Of a stretch of 64,000 bases of DNA, positions 43,979 through 52,484 are shown piece by piece. The notes beneath the pieces are model-generated. The model was not told the origin of the DNA. It worked only from the letters and a program-made list of their open reading frames with translations, and did no database searches. Position numbers and translations under genes: made by a program. Source of the DNA: Ammoniphilus oxalaticus (GTDB taxonomy: Bacteria > Bacillota > Bacilli > Aneurinibacillales > RAOX-1); contig NZ_MCHY01000008.1 in assembly GCF_003609605.1 (NCBI RefSeq), forward strand, positions 682,001 to 746,000. Reading direction: 5' to 3'. Numbering within the stretch: position 1 is the stretch's first letter; each line of letters starts with the position of its first letter.

Positions 43979-46471
43979 ATGAGGGACAAAGCGCATAATC
44001 GGCGATTTTGGTCTGAAAATGTGGCAGTCATTGTCGGATCGATTTTGATTGTACTCGTCATTATGATTTTTCGCGCGCCACTGCACGGACTATTTGGACA
44101 TGAAAAATATGTCGGACTCCACTTAATTATGGAGTTCTTTATTGTAACGATGGCGTTTATGATCGCGATTCAGTCGTGGATGATATTTCCCCATACGTTA
44201 TCTAACTTCCGTTTATGGATTGGCGCTTCTTTTTTTGCGATCACGTTGCTTGAGATTGGCCACGGCATTACATACAAAGGAATGCCTTTTTTCATATCGG
44301 AAAGTTCAACATATAAGGCAACCTGGTTGTTTATTATCGCCCGCTTAACCCAGGTCTGTTCACTATTACTGATTCTAGTTTGGAAAGATCGATTGAAAGT
44401 CACCCCGCATCCGCGTTGGCTCGTATATACGCTTGCCTTTGGTTACTCACTCGTTTGGCTCGTTCTCATTTTTTTGCCGACCCCGATTTTTCCAGATCTC
44501 GTTCATAACGGACTGGGCACGACCGGGTTAAAGAACGGTTTACAATATGTTGGGATCGCGATCGAGTTGATTATCGTTGTTGTTCTTGGACGACGTTTTA
44601 TGGAAAAAAAGGATATGTTTCATCTTATGATGCTCGTTGCTTTTGTCTATCTTATTATCGCAGATTATTTATTTACAACTTATCAGACAGTTTACGATAT
44701 TTCGAATTTTATGGGACATATTTTTCAAATTTGTGGTTTTTATTTCATGCAACGAGCGGTATACCACACGGCTGTCGTTGAACCCTTTCAGGCTCAAAAG
44801 AAAGTGGAAGAAGAACTAAAGGCGATTACGGAGCATATGGGAGAAGGTCTGCTCGCGCTAGATAACGAGGGGCGATTAACCTATATGAACCCTGAAGCTG
44901 AACGAATTTTGAAGTGGACCCAGCATGAGCTTCAACAAGAACAACCGCCGCTTGAAGCGATTCAATTATGTAAAAAGGAGCGGTCCTTTTCTCCAGTCGC
45001 AACATCAAACAGGGGAACGTCATTGGATCCCAATCAAGCCTCTGAAGGATGGGTGACCCGTCAAGATGGTCAATTGATTCCCGTTTCTTACGTGGAAACA
45101 CCGCTTTACGAGGCGGATCAGATAACGGGGAAAATCATTGTGTTACGTGATATTTCTCAGCAGAAAAAAGATCAAGAATGCATTCACTATATGGCTTATT
45201 ATGATGAGCTAACAGGACTCCCCAATCATCGCTATGTTAAAGATAAATTGACGGATCGATTGCAATCGAACGAATCCTTTGCTTTGCTGGCGCTCGATAT
45301 CGATCGTTTCCGTAATATGAATGAGGCGTTAGGGCATTCTTCTGGTGATTTAATTTTACAGTCATTAGTGAAGCGAATTCAAGAATCGTTGGATCCTTCT
45401 ATTTTCTTTGGGAGATTGCGGGGCGACCAATTTGCCCTGATCGTACCAAAAGAACAGTTATGCGACAAAGCGCTTTCGATATGCGCGCAGATTGAAGAAG
45501 GGTTAGCGAAGCCACTGCAAGTACGCCATTTATTGTTGAAGATGACTGTTCGAATCGGGGTCGCGCTGTATCCGCAAGATGGGGAAGAGGCGGGCGCGCT
45601 GTTGCAACGGGCCAACATGGCGTTGACGGAAGCTAAACAGAAAAAGAGCTTAAAACAATTTTTTCAGCCGTTCATGGATGGGAAAGCGTTGAATCGGCTC
45701 GTTTTGGAAAACGACCTATTTGAAGCGTTGCAACAAAATCAATTGTCGCTTGTTTATCAACCGCAAGTGAACCTCATTACGGGTAGAATCGAAGGACTTG
45801 AAGCGTTATTGCGTTGGCGTCATCCGCAACATGGATGGATTCCCCCTGATCAATTTATTCCGATCGCCGAAGATACCGGATTAATGATCCCGATTGGCGA
45901 ATGGGTGTTGAGGTCCGCGTGTCAGCAGGCAAAATTGTGGCAAGAGAGCGGACTGGGCCCACTCGATATCGCGGTTAATTTATCGACACGTCAATTTTAT
46001 GCGCAAAACTTAGCGGAAACAATTGGCGAGATTTTAGAAGAGGCTGGAGTTCATCCAGCAAACTTGGAGTTGGAAATTACGGAGAGTATGATGATGAATG
46101 TCGAGCATGCCCAAACGACGTTACAGGCATTAAAAAAGCTGGGGTGTAAGATTGCGATAGACGACTTCGGCAAAGGATATTCTTCGTTATATTATTTGCG
46201 ACATCTCCCAATCGACCGTCTTAAGATCGATCGCTCTTTTATTCGGGACCTTGAGCATAATCATCGAGACGATACGATTGTTTCTACGATCATTTCGATG
46301 GCTGAGCATCTTCAATTAGAAGTAATCGCGGAGGGAGTGGAGACCATCCAACAGAGCGAAGCGTTGCGACGTAAGCAATGTTACCGCGCTCAAGGATATT
46401 TGTTTAGCCCGCCACTCACACCCGAATTGTTCGTTCAGCAGTTTTCACGGCTTATGATCAGCCCAAAATAA
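43979..46471 (+). CDS. MASE3-PAS-GGDEF-EAL protein, probable c-di-GMP phosphodiesterase
   Basis: The 830-residue membrane protein has an N-terminal MASE3-type sensor of about eight helices (10-265), a PAS domain (about 275-395), a GGDEF domain (about 405-560) and an EAL domain (about 580-825). The GGDEF active site reads RGDQF, so it is probably inactive or only binds GTP. The EAL domain keeps EALLRW, DDFGKGYSSL and IDRSF and should hydrolyse c-di-GMP. ATG 43979 follows GGGGGGATGG; the nine-codon longer frame runs through the ribosome site. Confidence 0.9.
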   Translation: MRDKAHNRRFWSENVAVIVGSILIVLVIMIFRAPLHGLFGHEKYVGLHLIMEFFIVTMAFMIAIQSWMIFPHTLSNFRLWIGASFFAITLLEIGHGITYKGMPFFISESSTYKATWLFIIARLTQVCSLLLILVWKDRLKVTPHPRWLVYTLAFGYSLVWLVLIFLPTPIFPDLVHNGLGTTGLKNGLQYVGIAIELIIVVVLGRRFMEKKDMFHLMMLVAFVYLIIADYLFTTYQTVYDISNFMGHIFQICGFYFMQRAVYHTAVVEPFQAQKKVEEELKAITEHMGEGLLALDNEGRLTYMNPEAERILKWTQHELQQEQPPLEAIQLCKKERSFSPVATSNRGTSLDPNQASEGWVTRQDGQLIPVSYVETPLYEADQITGKIIVLRDISQQKKDQECIHYMAYYDELTGLPNHRYVKDKLTDRLQSNESFALLALDIDRFRNMNEALGHSSGDLILQSLVKRIQESLDPSIFFGRLRGDQFALIVPKEQLCDKALSICAQIEEGLAKPLQVRHLLLKMTVRIGVALYPQDGEEAGALLQRANMALTEAKQKKSLKQFFQPFMDGKALNRLVLENDLFEALQQNQLSLVYQPQVNLITGRIEGLEALLRWRHPQHGWIPPDQFIPIAEDTGLMIPIGEWVLRSACQQAKLWQESGLGPLDIAVNLSTRQFYAQNLAETIGEILEEAGVHPANLELEITESMMMNVEHAQTTLQALKKLGCKIAIDDFGKGYSSLYYLRHLPIDRLKIDRSFIRDLEHNHRDDTIVSTIISMAEHLQLEVIAEGVETIQQSEALRRKQCYRAQGYLFSPPLTPELFVQQFSRLMISPK

Positions 46472-46599
46472 CAATCGATGGAACCCCCATTTTATAGGTT
46501 AACTTAGAGGGATATAAAAGCAGTCAAATTCCAGCAATGATCGACAATCTGTGGTAAAATAAGGGTAAATATAGCTTGTGGGCAGGGACCAATAAAATT

Positions 46600-47001
46600 A
46601 TGAAAGTTTGGAATTGGTGGAAAAGGAAGAGATCAGACAGACGAGACAGATTAGACGGTCAAGAGGAACAAGAGGCGCGGATTCAACAACCTGTAACAGA
46701 ACCTGAATATCAAATGGCTGATCATCTGATGGTGATGCGGCTTGGTAGCTCACATCATGGGGTTTACGTCGGAAATGATCGGATTATTTACTACAATTAC
46801 TATTCGGGATTCGTTGTCGAGGATACACTGGAAGCTTTTGCTCAAGGCGCGCGAATTCGTGTAATTTACAGTCCGGTTATGTTTAGTCGCTCGATCATTA
46901 TTTCAAGGTGTAAAAGTCGAATTGGAGAAAGGAATTTGCAAGGCTTTTCCAATCGCAGCGAGGAGTTTGTCCGATGGGCGAGGGGAGGCGACTTCTGGTG
47001 A
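46600..47001 (+). CDS. LRAT-like protein lacking the catalytic Cys
   Basis: The 133-residue protein has a basic, Trp-rich N-terminus (MKVWNWWKRKR), which may touch the membrane, followed by an LRAT/NlpC-P60-like domain (40-130). MADHLMVMRLGSSHHGVYVG matches the family start with the first catalytic His. The second His position reads Tyr64 (RIIYY), and the NCEHF motif reads RSEEF, so Cys becomes Ser120 and His becomes Glu122. The protein should therefore be inactive as an acyltransferase or thiol hydrolase. The alternative start is TTG 46576. Confidence 0.68.
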   Translation: MKVWNWWKRKRSDRRDRLDGQEEQEARIQQPVTEPEYQMADHLMVMRLGSSHHGVYVGNDRIIYYNYYSGFVVEDTLEAFAQGARIRVIYSPVMFSRSIIISRCKSRIGERNLQGFSNRSEEFVRWARGGDFW

Positions 47002-47071
47002 CAGCGAAAGAAATGTTGTATATTGTTGAATCTTGCGCTTGCCTAGGAAATAGCGCGAGAGGGATGCGCCC

Positions 47072-47842
47072 GTGATTCGGCTTGAAGAAATTCGAGAGTT
47101 TCATTTTGCGGCCAACCTGAATCTTGTGACTTATCGGTCGCAAGGCTATAAGGTCAAAGGGTATTTGGCGACGCCCAAAGGAGCGGGTCCATTTCCGTTG
47201 CTCCTTTATTGTCGCGGTGGATTGCGTAATATCGGGATGACGAAACTGGCGTGGATCGCTCATTTTGTATCGCGCGGTTTCGTCGTCTTTGCCCCTTTTT
47301 ACAGGGGAAATCGCGGCGGAGAAGGGCGAGAAGATTTCGGTGGGGACGATCGCCACGATGTCATGGACGCTTTATCATGGTTGAAACAACTCCCTTTCAT
47401 CGATCCCGCGCGCATCCATCTTTTTGGCTTTTCGCGAGGCGCGATTCCTGCGCTTTATACGGCGATGAAGTTTCCAGAAATTTGTTCTGTCGCCGTTTGG
47501 GGAGGCGTAAGCGATCTAAACCTGACTTACGAGGAGCGCGTCGATCTTAGACGGATGTTAAGGCGGGTCGTTGGCGGCCCTCCCTGGAAAAATGGGAAAG
47601 CATACGCGCGTCGATCGCCTGTTTTCGATATTAAAACTCTTGAATGCCCTGTGTTAATCATCCATGGGAAACAAGATCAGTTAGTGGGTGTGGCCCACGC
47701 GCATCGCTTGGCCGAGGCTTTGCGCCAAGCGGGTAAAAGATATCAGCTATGGATCGATGAACAGCAGGGGCACCTATTTAATGTGGCGCAACAAGCGGTG
47801 GAGATGGACCGTATGCTTACGTGGATGCAAATGCAAGAATGA
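47072..47842 (+). CDS. Alpha/beta hydrolase, S9 prolyl oligopeptidase-like
   Basis: The 256-residue cytosolic hydrolase has the S9/dienelactone hydrolase pattern: FPLLLYCRGGLRNIG near residue 41, the nucleophile elbow GFSRGA (Ser about 130), a C-terminal acid in IIHGKQDQLV and a His in EQQGHLF. It may be a peptidase or esterase. GAGAGGGATG precedes GTG 47072. It lies 70 bases after the LRAT-like gene on the same strand and may be cotranscribed. Confidence 0.83.
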   Translation: MIRLEEIREFHFAANLNLVTYRSQGYKVKGYLATPKGAGPFPLLLYCRGGLRNIGMTKLAWIAHFVSRGFVVFAPFYRGNRGGEGREDFGGDDRHDVMDALSWLKQLPFIDPARIHLFGFSRGAIPALYTAMKFPEICSVAVWGGVSDLNLTYEERVDLRRMLRRVVGGPPWKNGKAYARRSPVFDIKTLECPVLIIHGKQDQLVGVAHAHRLAEALRQAGKRYQLWIDEQQGHLFNVAQQAVEMDRMLTWMQMQE

Positions 47843-47875
47843 ACAATTTTTAGGATTGAATACATAGTTTAAGAT

Positions 47876-47912
47876 GAGGGGCTAACGCTGAAGGCAGTGT
47901 TAGCTCTTTTCG
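47876..47912 (+). terminator. Intrinsic terminator
   Basis: GGGGCTAACGCTG pairs with CAGTGTTAGCTC (wobbles) and is followed by TTTTCG. Confidence 0.72.
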
Positions 47913-48003
47913 TTTACTTTTCAACGCTTTACACATATAAGCGTGTTTGTTATCGTATTCCATTAAAGTAACGGTTATATAAAGGGAAATGGGGGAGAAG
48001 ACG

Positions 48004-48897
48004 ATGACAATTATATCACTACTAGCCGCCGCTGAGGCGAGGCTGGAGCTTGTTGGCGGTAAGGCGAAAAATTTAGGAGCGATGCTAGCGAAAAAGTTTC
48101 CAACGCCTGATGGCTTTATTATTACAGCGCGCGCCTTTCAGCAATTTTTAGACCAAGATTCGTTTAGGGGTGTCGATCTTCTGACGATCTCGGAGGATGA
48201 GTTTATTGAGCGGCCGTTACCGTCTGCGCTTAGAAAAGAGCTAAAAGAGAACTACCAACGTTTAATGGGGCATAAAATATATGCAGTAGCCGTTCGTTCC
48301 TCGTCAGCGTTTGAAGATTCAGAATCGGCCTCTTTTTCAGGGCAATTCGAAACATTTTTAAGTATTCGTAACTTTGAATCGTTACAGCTTCATGTAAAGC
48401 GCTGTTGGTATTCCGCTTTTTCACCGCTTGTCCAACAGTACGCGGCCATGCGTAACATTTCATTGGAGGAAGCTCGGCTTGGCGTGATTGTCCAAGGGAT
48501 GGTGGACGCTGATGTATCAGGCGTCGCGTTTAGCAAAAATCCGATAACCAATGACCAAAATCAAATCATCATCAACGCTGCCTATGGACTCGGCGAGGGG
48601 ATAGTGTCCGGGGAAATAACGCCAGACCAATTTTTATACGATCGACAAACAAGAACATGGATGGATGAGCTTGGCTTAAAAGAAGTGAAAGTGATCGCGG
48701 ATCACGAGTCAGGTGTCGAGATCGTCCCGACAACGGCCGAAGAACAGAATTCATTTTGTTTGCAACCGGCTCAATTGGAGGCATTGCTTGAGCTTACATT
48801 TAAGCTAGAACGAGAAATGAAAAGTCCAGTCGACGTGGAATTTGCGTTTGCGGGCAGTCAATTATACGCGCTGCAAGCTCGACCGATCACTACATAA
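48004..48897 (+). CDS. ATP-grasp subunit of a PEP-synthase-like enzyme
   Basis: The 297-residue protein corresponds only to the N-terminal ATP-binding domain of PEP synthase, pyruvate phosphate dikinase and rifampin phosphotransferase. It has LVGGKAKNLGAMLAKKFPTP, AVRSSSAFEDSESASFSGQ, GVAFSKNPI and GEGIVSGEITPDQF, and ends QLYALQARPIT, a normal domain border. ATG 48004 follows GGGGGAG. The rest of the enzyme is the next gene, 13 bases downstream. A split ATP-grasp/phosphohistidine pair is known from phenylphosphate synthase. Confidence 0.85.
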   Translation: MTIISLLAAAEARLELVGGKAKNLGAMLAKKFPTPDGFIITARAFQQFLDQDSFRGVDLLTISEDEFIERPLPSALRKELKENYQRLMGHKIYAVAVRSSSAFEDSESASFSGQFETFLSIRNFESLQLHVKRCWYSAFSPLVQQYAAMRNISLEEARLGVIVQGMVDADVSGVAFSKNPITNDQNQIIINAAYGLGEGIVSGEITPDQFLYDRQTRTWMDELGLKEVKVIADHESGVEIVPTTAEEQNSFCLQPAQLEALLELTFKLEREMKSPVDVEFAFAGSQLYALQARPITT

Positions 48898-48910
48898 GGG
48901 GAGACAACAA

Positions 48911-50521
48911 ATGAAATTTGAACGAGATCAATTATTTTTGACGGAGGAACATAAACAACAGGGGTACTGGATTCAGGATGATTTGCATTTACCCTATCCA
49001 TTGACGCCTTTATTTGCCTCATTTCAAACGAATGCGATGCGGGAAGGGACGGCGCGCGCGTTTGAAACGATCAAGTCGCCGATGAAACAATTTTATACGA
49101 AAATTGAACGCGGCTATCTGTATCAGATGGTTAAACCGTATGATGGTCCGATGGAACAACGAATGAAAGAACATCAAGAAGCGGTCGCAGAGCGTTTTGG
49201 CCGTAATCATGAGCTGTTAGAACATTATGTCTTAACAGAACTTTTGCCCGTCTATGCGCGGCTTGACGCCTTCCGTCAAACAGATTTTACGAGAGAGCAA
49301 GCGATAGAGCAGTGCCAGCAGCTTTACCTTTTCTATCTTCGGGCTTGGGAGATTCATTTTGAGATCGTCATGCCGGGCGGCGCCTTATTATCCAAGCTAG
49401 AAGCGTTGTATTGTGAATTAAGCGGAGCTGACGACGGGGCGGTAATTTATGAGTGGTTGGTAGGGATGATGAATAAAACGCTTGAAACGGATCGAGCGAT
49501 GTGGAAGTTGGCGGATCAAGTGAAAGGATCGGCTGAGTTGACCCGCTTATTTGACGAGACAGATCCAGCCGAGTTGATAGATCGCTTAGCGGAAGTAGCG
49601 CAAGGACCCGCTTTTCTCGCTTCGCTAGCAACCTTCCTTGACGACTATGGCTATCAAGCGACCCATCCGCATGAATTTGTCGCGAAAACATGGATTGAAG
49701 ATCCAACGCCTGTGCTGACGATCGTCGCCCAATATGCGCAGAAAGAGTATGATTTCGATGCTGAATTTGCTAAATTAGTGGAAAAACGGGAGAACGCTTT
49801 TGAGGCGGTGGTCGCCACTTTTCCAGATGGGGAGAAAAAACAGCGTTTCTTGCAATTATATGAGTGGGCGTTAGCTTCTTGTAGCGTGGATGAGGATCAC
49901 CACTTTTATATCGACGCGATGTTACCCGCCAAGTCACGGTTGTTTTTCATTGCGGTGGGCCAGAAGCTTGTTGAAGCAGGCGCCTTGCGCGAAGCGAACG
50001 ATATTTGTTTTTTATACCTTGATGAAGTAATCGACTTACTGGCTGAACCGATTGCGATAGAGGATCGGATTGTCGAGCGCAAACAAGACTGGGAAGCAAA
50101 CAGACTATATAAACCGATCCCATCCTATGGAACAGCGCCTACCCGGTCCAATAAAGCGGCCGAGCGGATGAGCGGCGGCAAGCAAGCGGAAGTGGAAGGC
50201 AATCAATTTAAAGGGTATGCCGCGTCTCAAGGAACGTACACAGGACAGGTCAAAGTGATTCATGATCCGAGTGAATTTTCTGCGGTGGAACAAGGCGATG
50301 TGCTTGTTTGTCGAACGACAACGCCAACTTGGACGGCTCTGTTTTCAATTGTCGGGGCGGTGGTGACGGATGCGGGCGGGATTTTGTGCCATGCGGCAAC
50401 GGTGGCTCGCGAATATCAATTGCCCGCCGTGGTCGGTTCGAAAGTGGGGACTTCGTTGCTGCAAGATGGGCAAACAGTGACTGTCGACGGAGCAAAAGGA
50501 TTGGTTATCATTCATGAGTAA
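48911..50521 (+). CDS. Phosphohistidine (PEP-mobile) subunit of a PEP-synthase-like enzyme
   Basis: The 536-residue protein has a long helical middle region (about 20-420) comparable to the substrate-binding part of rifampin phosphotransferase, and a C-terminal swivelling domain (about 440-535) with the phospho-acceptor His494 in GGILCHAATVAREY. It has no ATP-grasp domain, so it should work with the preceding gene product, passing phosphate from ATP through His494 to a substrate. The substrate is unknown. ATG 48911 follows AAGGGGAG. It overlaps the MFS gene by eight bases. Confidence 0.82.
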   Translation: MKFERDQLFLTEEHKQQGYWIQDDLHLPYPLTPLFASFQTNAMREGTARAFETIKSPMKQFYTKIERGYLYQMVKPYDGPMEQRMKEHQEAVAERFGRNHELLEHYVLTELLPVYARLDAFRQTDFTREQAIEQCQQLYLFYLRAWEIHFEIVMPGGALLSKLEALYCELSGADDGAVIYEWLVGMMNKTLETDRAMWKLADQVKGSAELTRLFDETDPAELIDRLAEVAQGPAFLASLATFLDDYGYQATHPHEFVAKTWIEDPTPVLTIVAQYAQKEYDFDAEFAKLVEKRENAFEAVVATFPDGEKKQRFLQLYEWALASCSVDEDHHFYIDAMLPAKSRLFFIAVGQKLVEAGALREANDICFLYLDEVIDLLAEPIAIEDRIVERKQDWEANRLYKPIPSYGTAPTRSNKAAERMSGGKQAEVEGNQFKGYAASQGTYTGQVKVIHDPSEFSAVEQGDVLVCRTTTPTWTALFSIVGAVVTDAGGILCHAATVAREYQLPAVVGSKVGTSLLQDGQTVTVDGAKGLVIIHE

Positions 50522-51836
50522 AACAAAGTACCGTTTACTGCTTGCCGCGATTTTAACAGGGACGTTTCTAGTCCCTGTTAACTCGACGATGATTACGATC
50601 GGCTTGACGACAATTGCTCAGGTGTTCGACCATTCGTTGGCGGAAGTGTCGTGGATTATTACAATTTATTTGATTGTGATGGCCGCCACGCAACCGGTCG
50701 CTGGCAAGCTTGGTGATTTGTTTGGCTATAAGCGCATGTTTTTGCTCGGGTTGGTCCTTTCGTTTATAGGCTCGATCGCTTGCGCGTTTGCCTTTAACTT
50801 GTGGAGTATGATCGTTTTTCGATCCTTTCAAGCGTTAGGCGGCTCATTGGCTGTTCCGAATGGAACCGCTTTGTTGCGGCATGCGGTCGGACGGGAAAAG
50901 TTAAGTCGAACGTTTGGGCTATTTGGGCTGTTGATGGGCTTAGGGGCGGCTGTTGGACCATTAATCGGTTCAGCTTTGATCGGTTCATGGGGTTGGAAAT
51001 CAATCTTTTGGGTGAATATTCCCTTCCTTATTCTTTCTTTTGTGATCGCCCTGTTCGTCTTGCCGAACACCGAGCGCAAAAGAACGCCGATCGACGCGCT
51101 TGGTTCGCTGTCGCTTGCGAGCAGTTTGTCATTGATCGTGTTGTTCATTACCCATCCCGAATGGATTCGCTGGTGGAGTGTTGTTCTATTAGCGTTCAGT
51201 ATTGTCTTCTTTATCGTGGTTGAACTGAAGTTGAAAAATCCATTGATCGAATTTAGCCTGTTTCGCAAACCGTCATTTCGAGGCGCAAACTATGCAATTT
51301 TTTTGAGCAATAGTATTATGTATGGGACCATTTTAATAATCCCGATCTTATTTGAACAAACGTTTTTGATCAGCATTCAACGAATCGGTTTGTTTATGTT
51401 TGTTTTTTCGTTGTCAATGTCGCTCTGTTCTTGGCTTGGCGGCAGATTATCGACGGTCATTAGCCATCAGCGCTTGATCGGACTCGCGTTTCTGTTACAA
51501 GGGATTTCGGTCAGTTTATTTCTCATCTTATCCGCGCAAACGCCGTTGTTTTTGATCTTACTAACGTTAATCATTGGCGGACTTGGGGCAGGGATCGGAC
51601 TGCCATCGATGCAAACAAAAAATCTAGAGTCAATCGTCAAGGAAAAATCTGGTGTGGCCTCAGGCATCTATTCTACTTTTCGTTATATGGGAAGCATGCT
51701 GGCTTCCGCGCTAGTGAGCATCTTGTTTCAATCTATTCAAATCTTCTACATTTTCATCGGATTAGCCTTACTCGGTTGGTTGGTCTCGTTTACAATTAAG
51801 GAAACGAGTTCAATCGATGAACAAATCAGCGCTTAA
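50514..51836 (+). CDS. MFS efflux transporter, DHA2/EmrB-QacA-like
   Basis: The 440-residue membrane protein has 12-14 helices. It shows the N-terminal DHA motifs FLVPVNSTMITIGLTTIAQ, the motif A loop GKLGDLFGYKRMFLLGL, and LMGLGAAVGPLIGSALIG (motif C, typical of exporters). It is translationally coupled to the phosphohistidine subunit (eight-base overlap), suggesting that substrate modification and export act on the same compound, possibly an antibiotic or phenolic. This is an inference from context. Confidence 0.87.
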   Translation: MSKTKYRLLLAAILTGTFLVPVNSTMITIGLTTIAQVFDHSLAEVSWIITIYLIVMAATQPVAGKLGDLFGYKRMFLLGLVLSFIGSIACAFAFNLWSMIVFRSFQALGGSLAVPNGTALLRHAVGREKLSRTFGLFGLLMGLGAAVGPLIGSALIGSWGWKSIFWVNIPFLILSFVIALFVLPNTERKRTPIDALGSLSLASSLSLIVLFITHPEWIRWWSVVLLAFSIVFFIVVELKLKNPLIEFSLFRKPSFRGANYAIFLSNSIMYGTILIIPILFEQTFLISIQRIGLFMFVFSLSMSLCSWLGGRLSTVISHQRLIGLAFLLQGISVSLFLILSAQTPLFLILLTLIIGGLGAGIGLPSMQTKNLESIVKEKSGVASGIYSTFRYMGSMLASALVSILFQSIQIFYIFIGLALLGWLVSFTIKETSSIDEQISA

Positions 51837-51944
51837 AGAAGTTACTAGTTATCGCCAATGATGGATCGGATTAACTAATGATTGTTTTCGCTCAAGATGG
51901 TATAGTTACAAGTGTAGGAAATAGCGAATCAGTTGTTCGCGTTA

Positions 51945-52150
51945 CGATTTGGGATTATCCTGCGATGCGCGTAAGCATGTGATATGTTTTTGAACCTTAC
52001 TGTTTTTTCGGGACTTCAAATCGGTTCGTTGACGCCAGGCCCACTCTTTTGACTGGGATTGCGAACATACGTAACATGAGGGGACCCACCTGCGAGAGCG
52101 GGTTCGAAAAACAGACATGCGACGGCAAAGCGGGGCGTACATATAGCATC
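51945..52150 (+). ncRNA. ssrS: Probable 6S RNA
   Basis: The region has no open frame with a ribosome site. It folds into a long hairpin with a central bubble: GCATGT (51975) pairs with ACATGC (52115), TGTTTTTGAACC (51985) with GGTTCGAAAAACA (52101), and an apical arm GTTCG/CGAAC encloses CCCA/TGGG. The bubble segment GTTTTTGAACCTTA resembles the pRNA template of Bacillus 6S RNAs, and the 3' GCGACGGCAAAGCGGGG resembles the 3' end of bacterial 6S RNA. An extended -10 (TGGTATAGT, 51898-51906) and a terminator (52156-52190) bracket it. Ends are approximate. Confidence 0.68.
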
Positions 52151-52155
52151 AATCT

Positions 52156-52190
52156 AAAAAGTCTAGACCTTCTGGTCTGGACTTTTTTGT
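52156..52190 (+). terminator. Intrinsic terminator of the 6S-like RNA
   Basis: AAAAGTCTAGACC pairs with GGTCTGGACTTTT (one wobble), followed by TTG. Confidence 0.8.
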
Positions 52191-52484
52191 TTTCTATTGA
52201 CGTTGTATAGTGTAAACCAATCAAATGTCAGGAGTAAGCGGGCGCTATTCATGCTCAAACGAATCGTTTTCACCATTAGTAGGTTATATAATGTATAAAT
52301 AAAGTTTATCTGTTATGTAATTGTGGCAGAATTAAGGACTGGACGAAACGACTATTTTGATTTACAATCATTTTAGTCAATTTTCTATCTTTTTAAACTA
52401 ATTCGCGCTTTATCGCGCTAAATGGCGTGTTTTCAATAGCGCCTTTTGGCGATATTTTACAAAAAACATACAGGGGGAACCGAA

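Noticed and set aside
52375-52395. CodY box before livK
   Set aside because: Only one half of the AATTTTCWGAAAATT consensus matches; too weak to list as a site.
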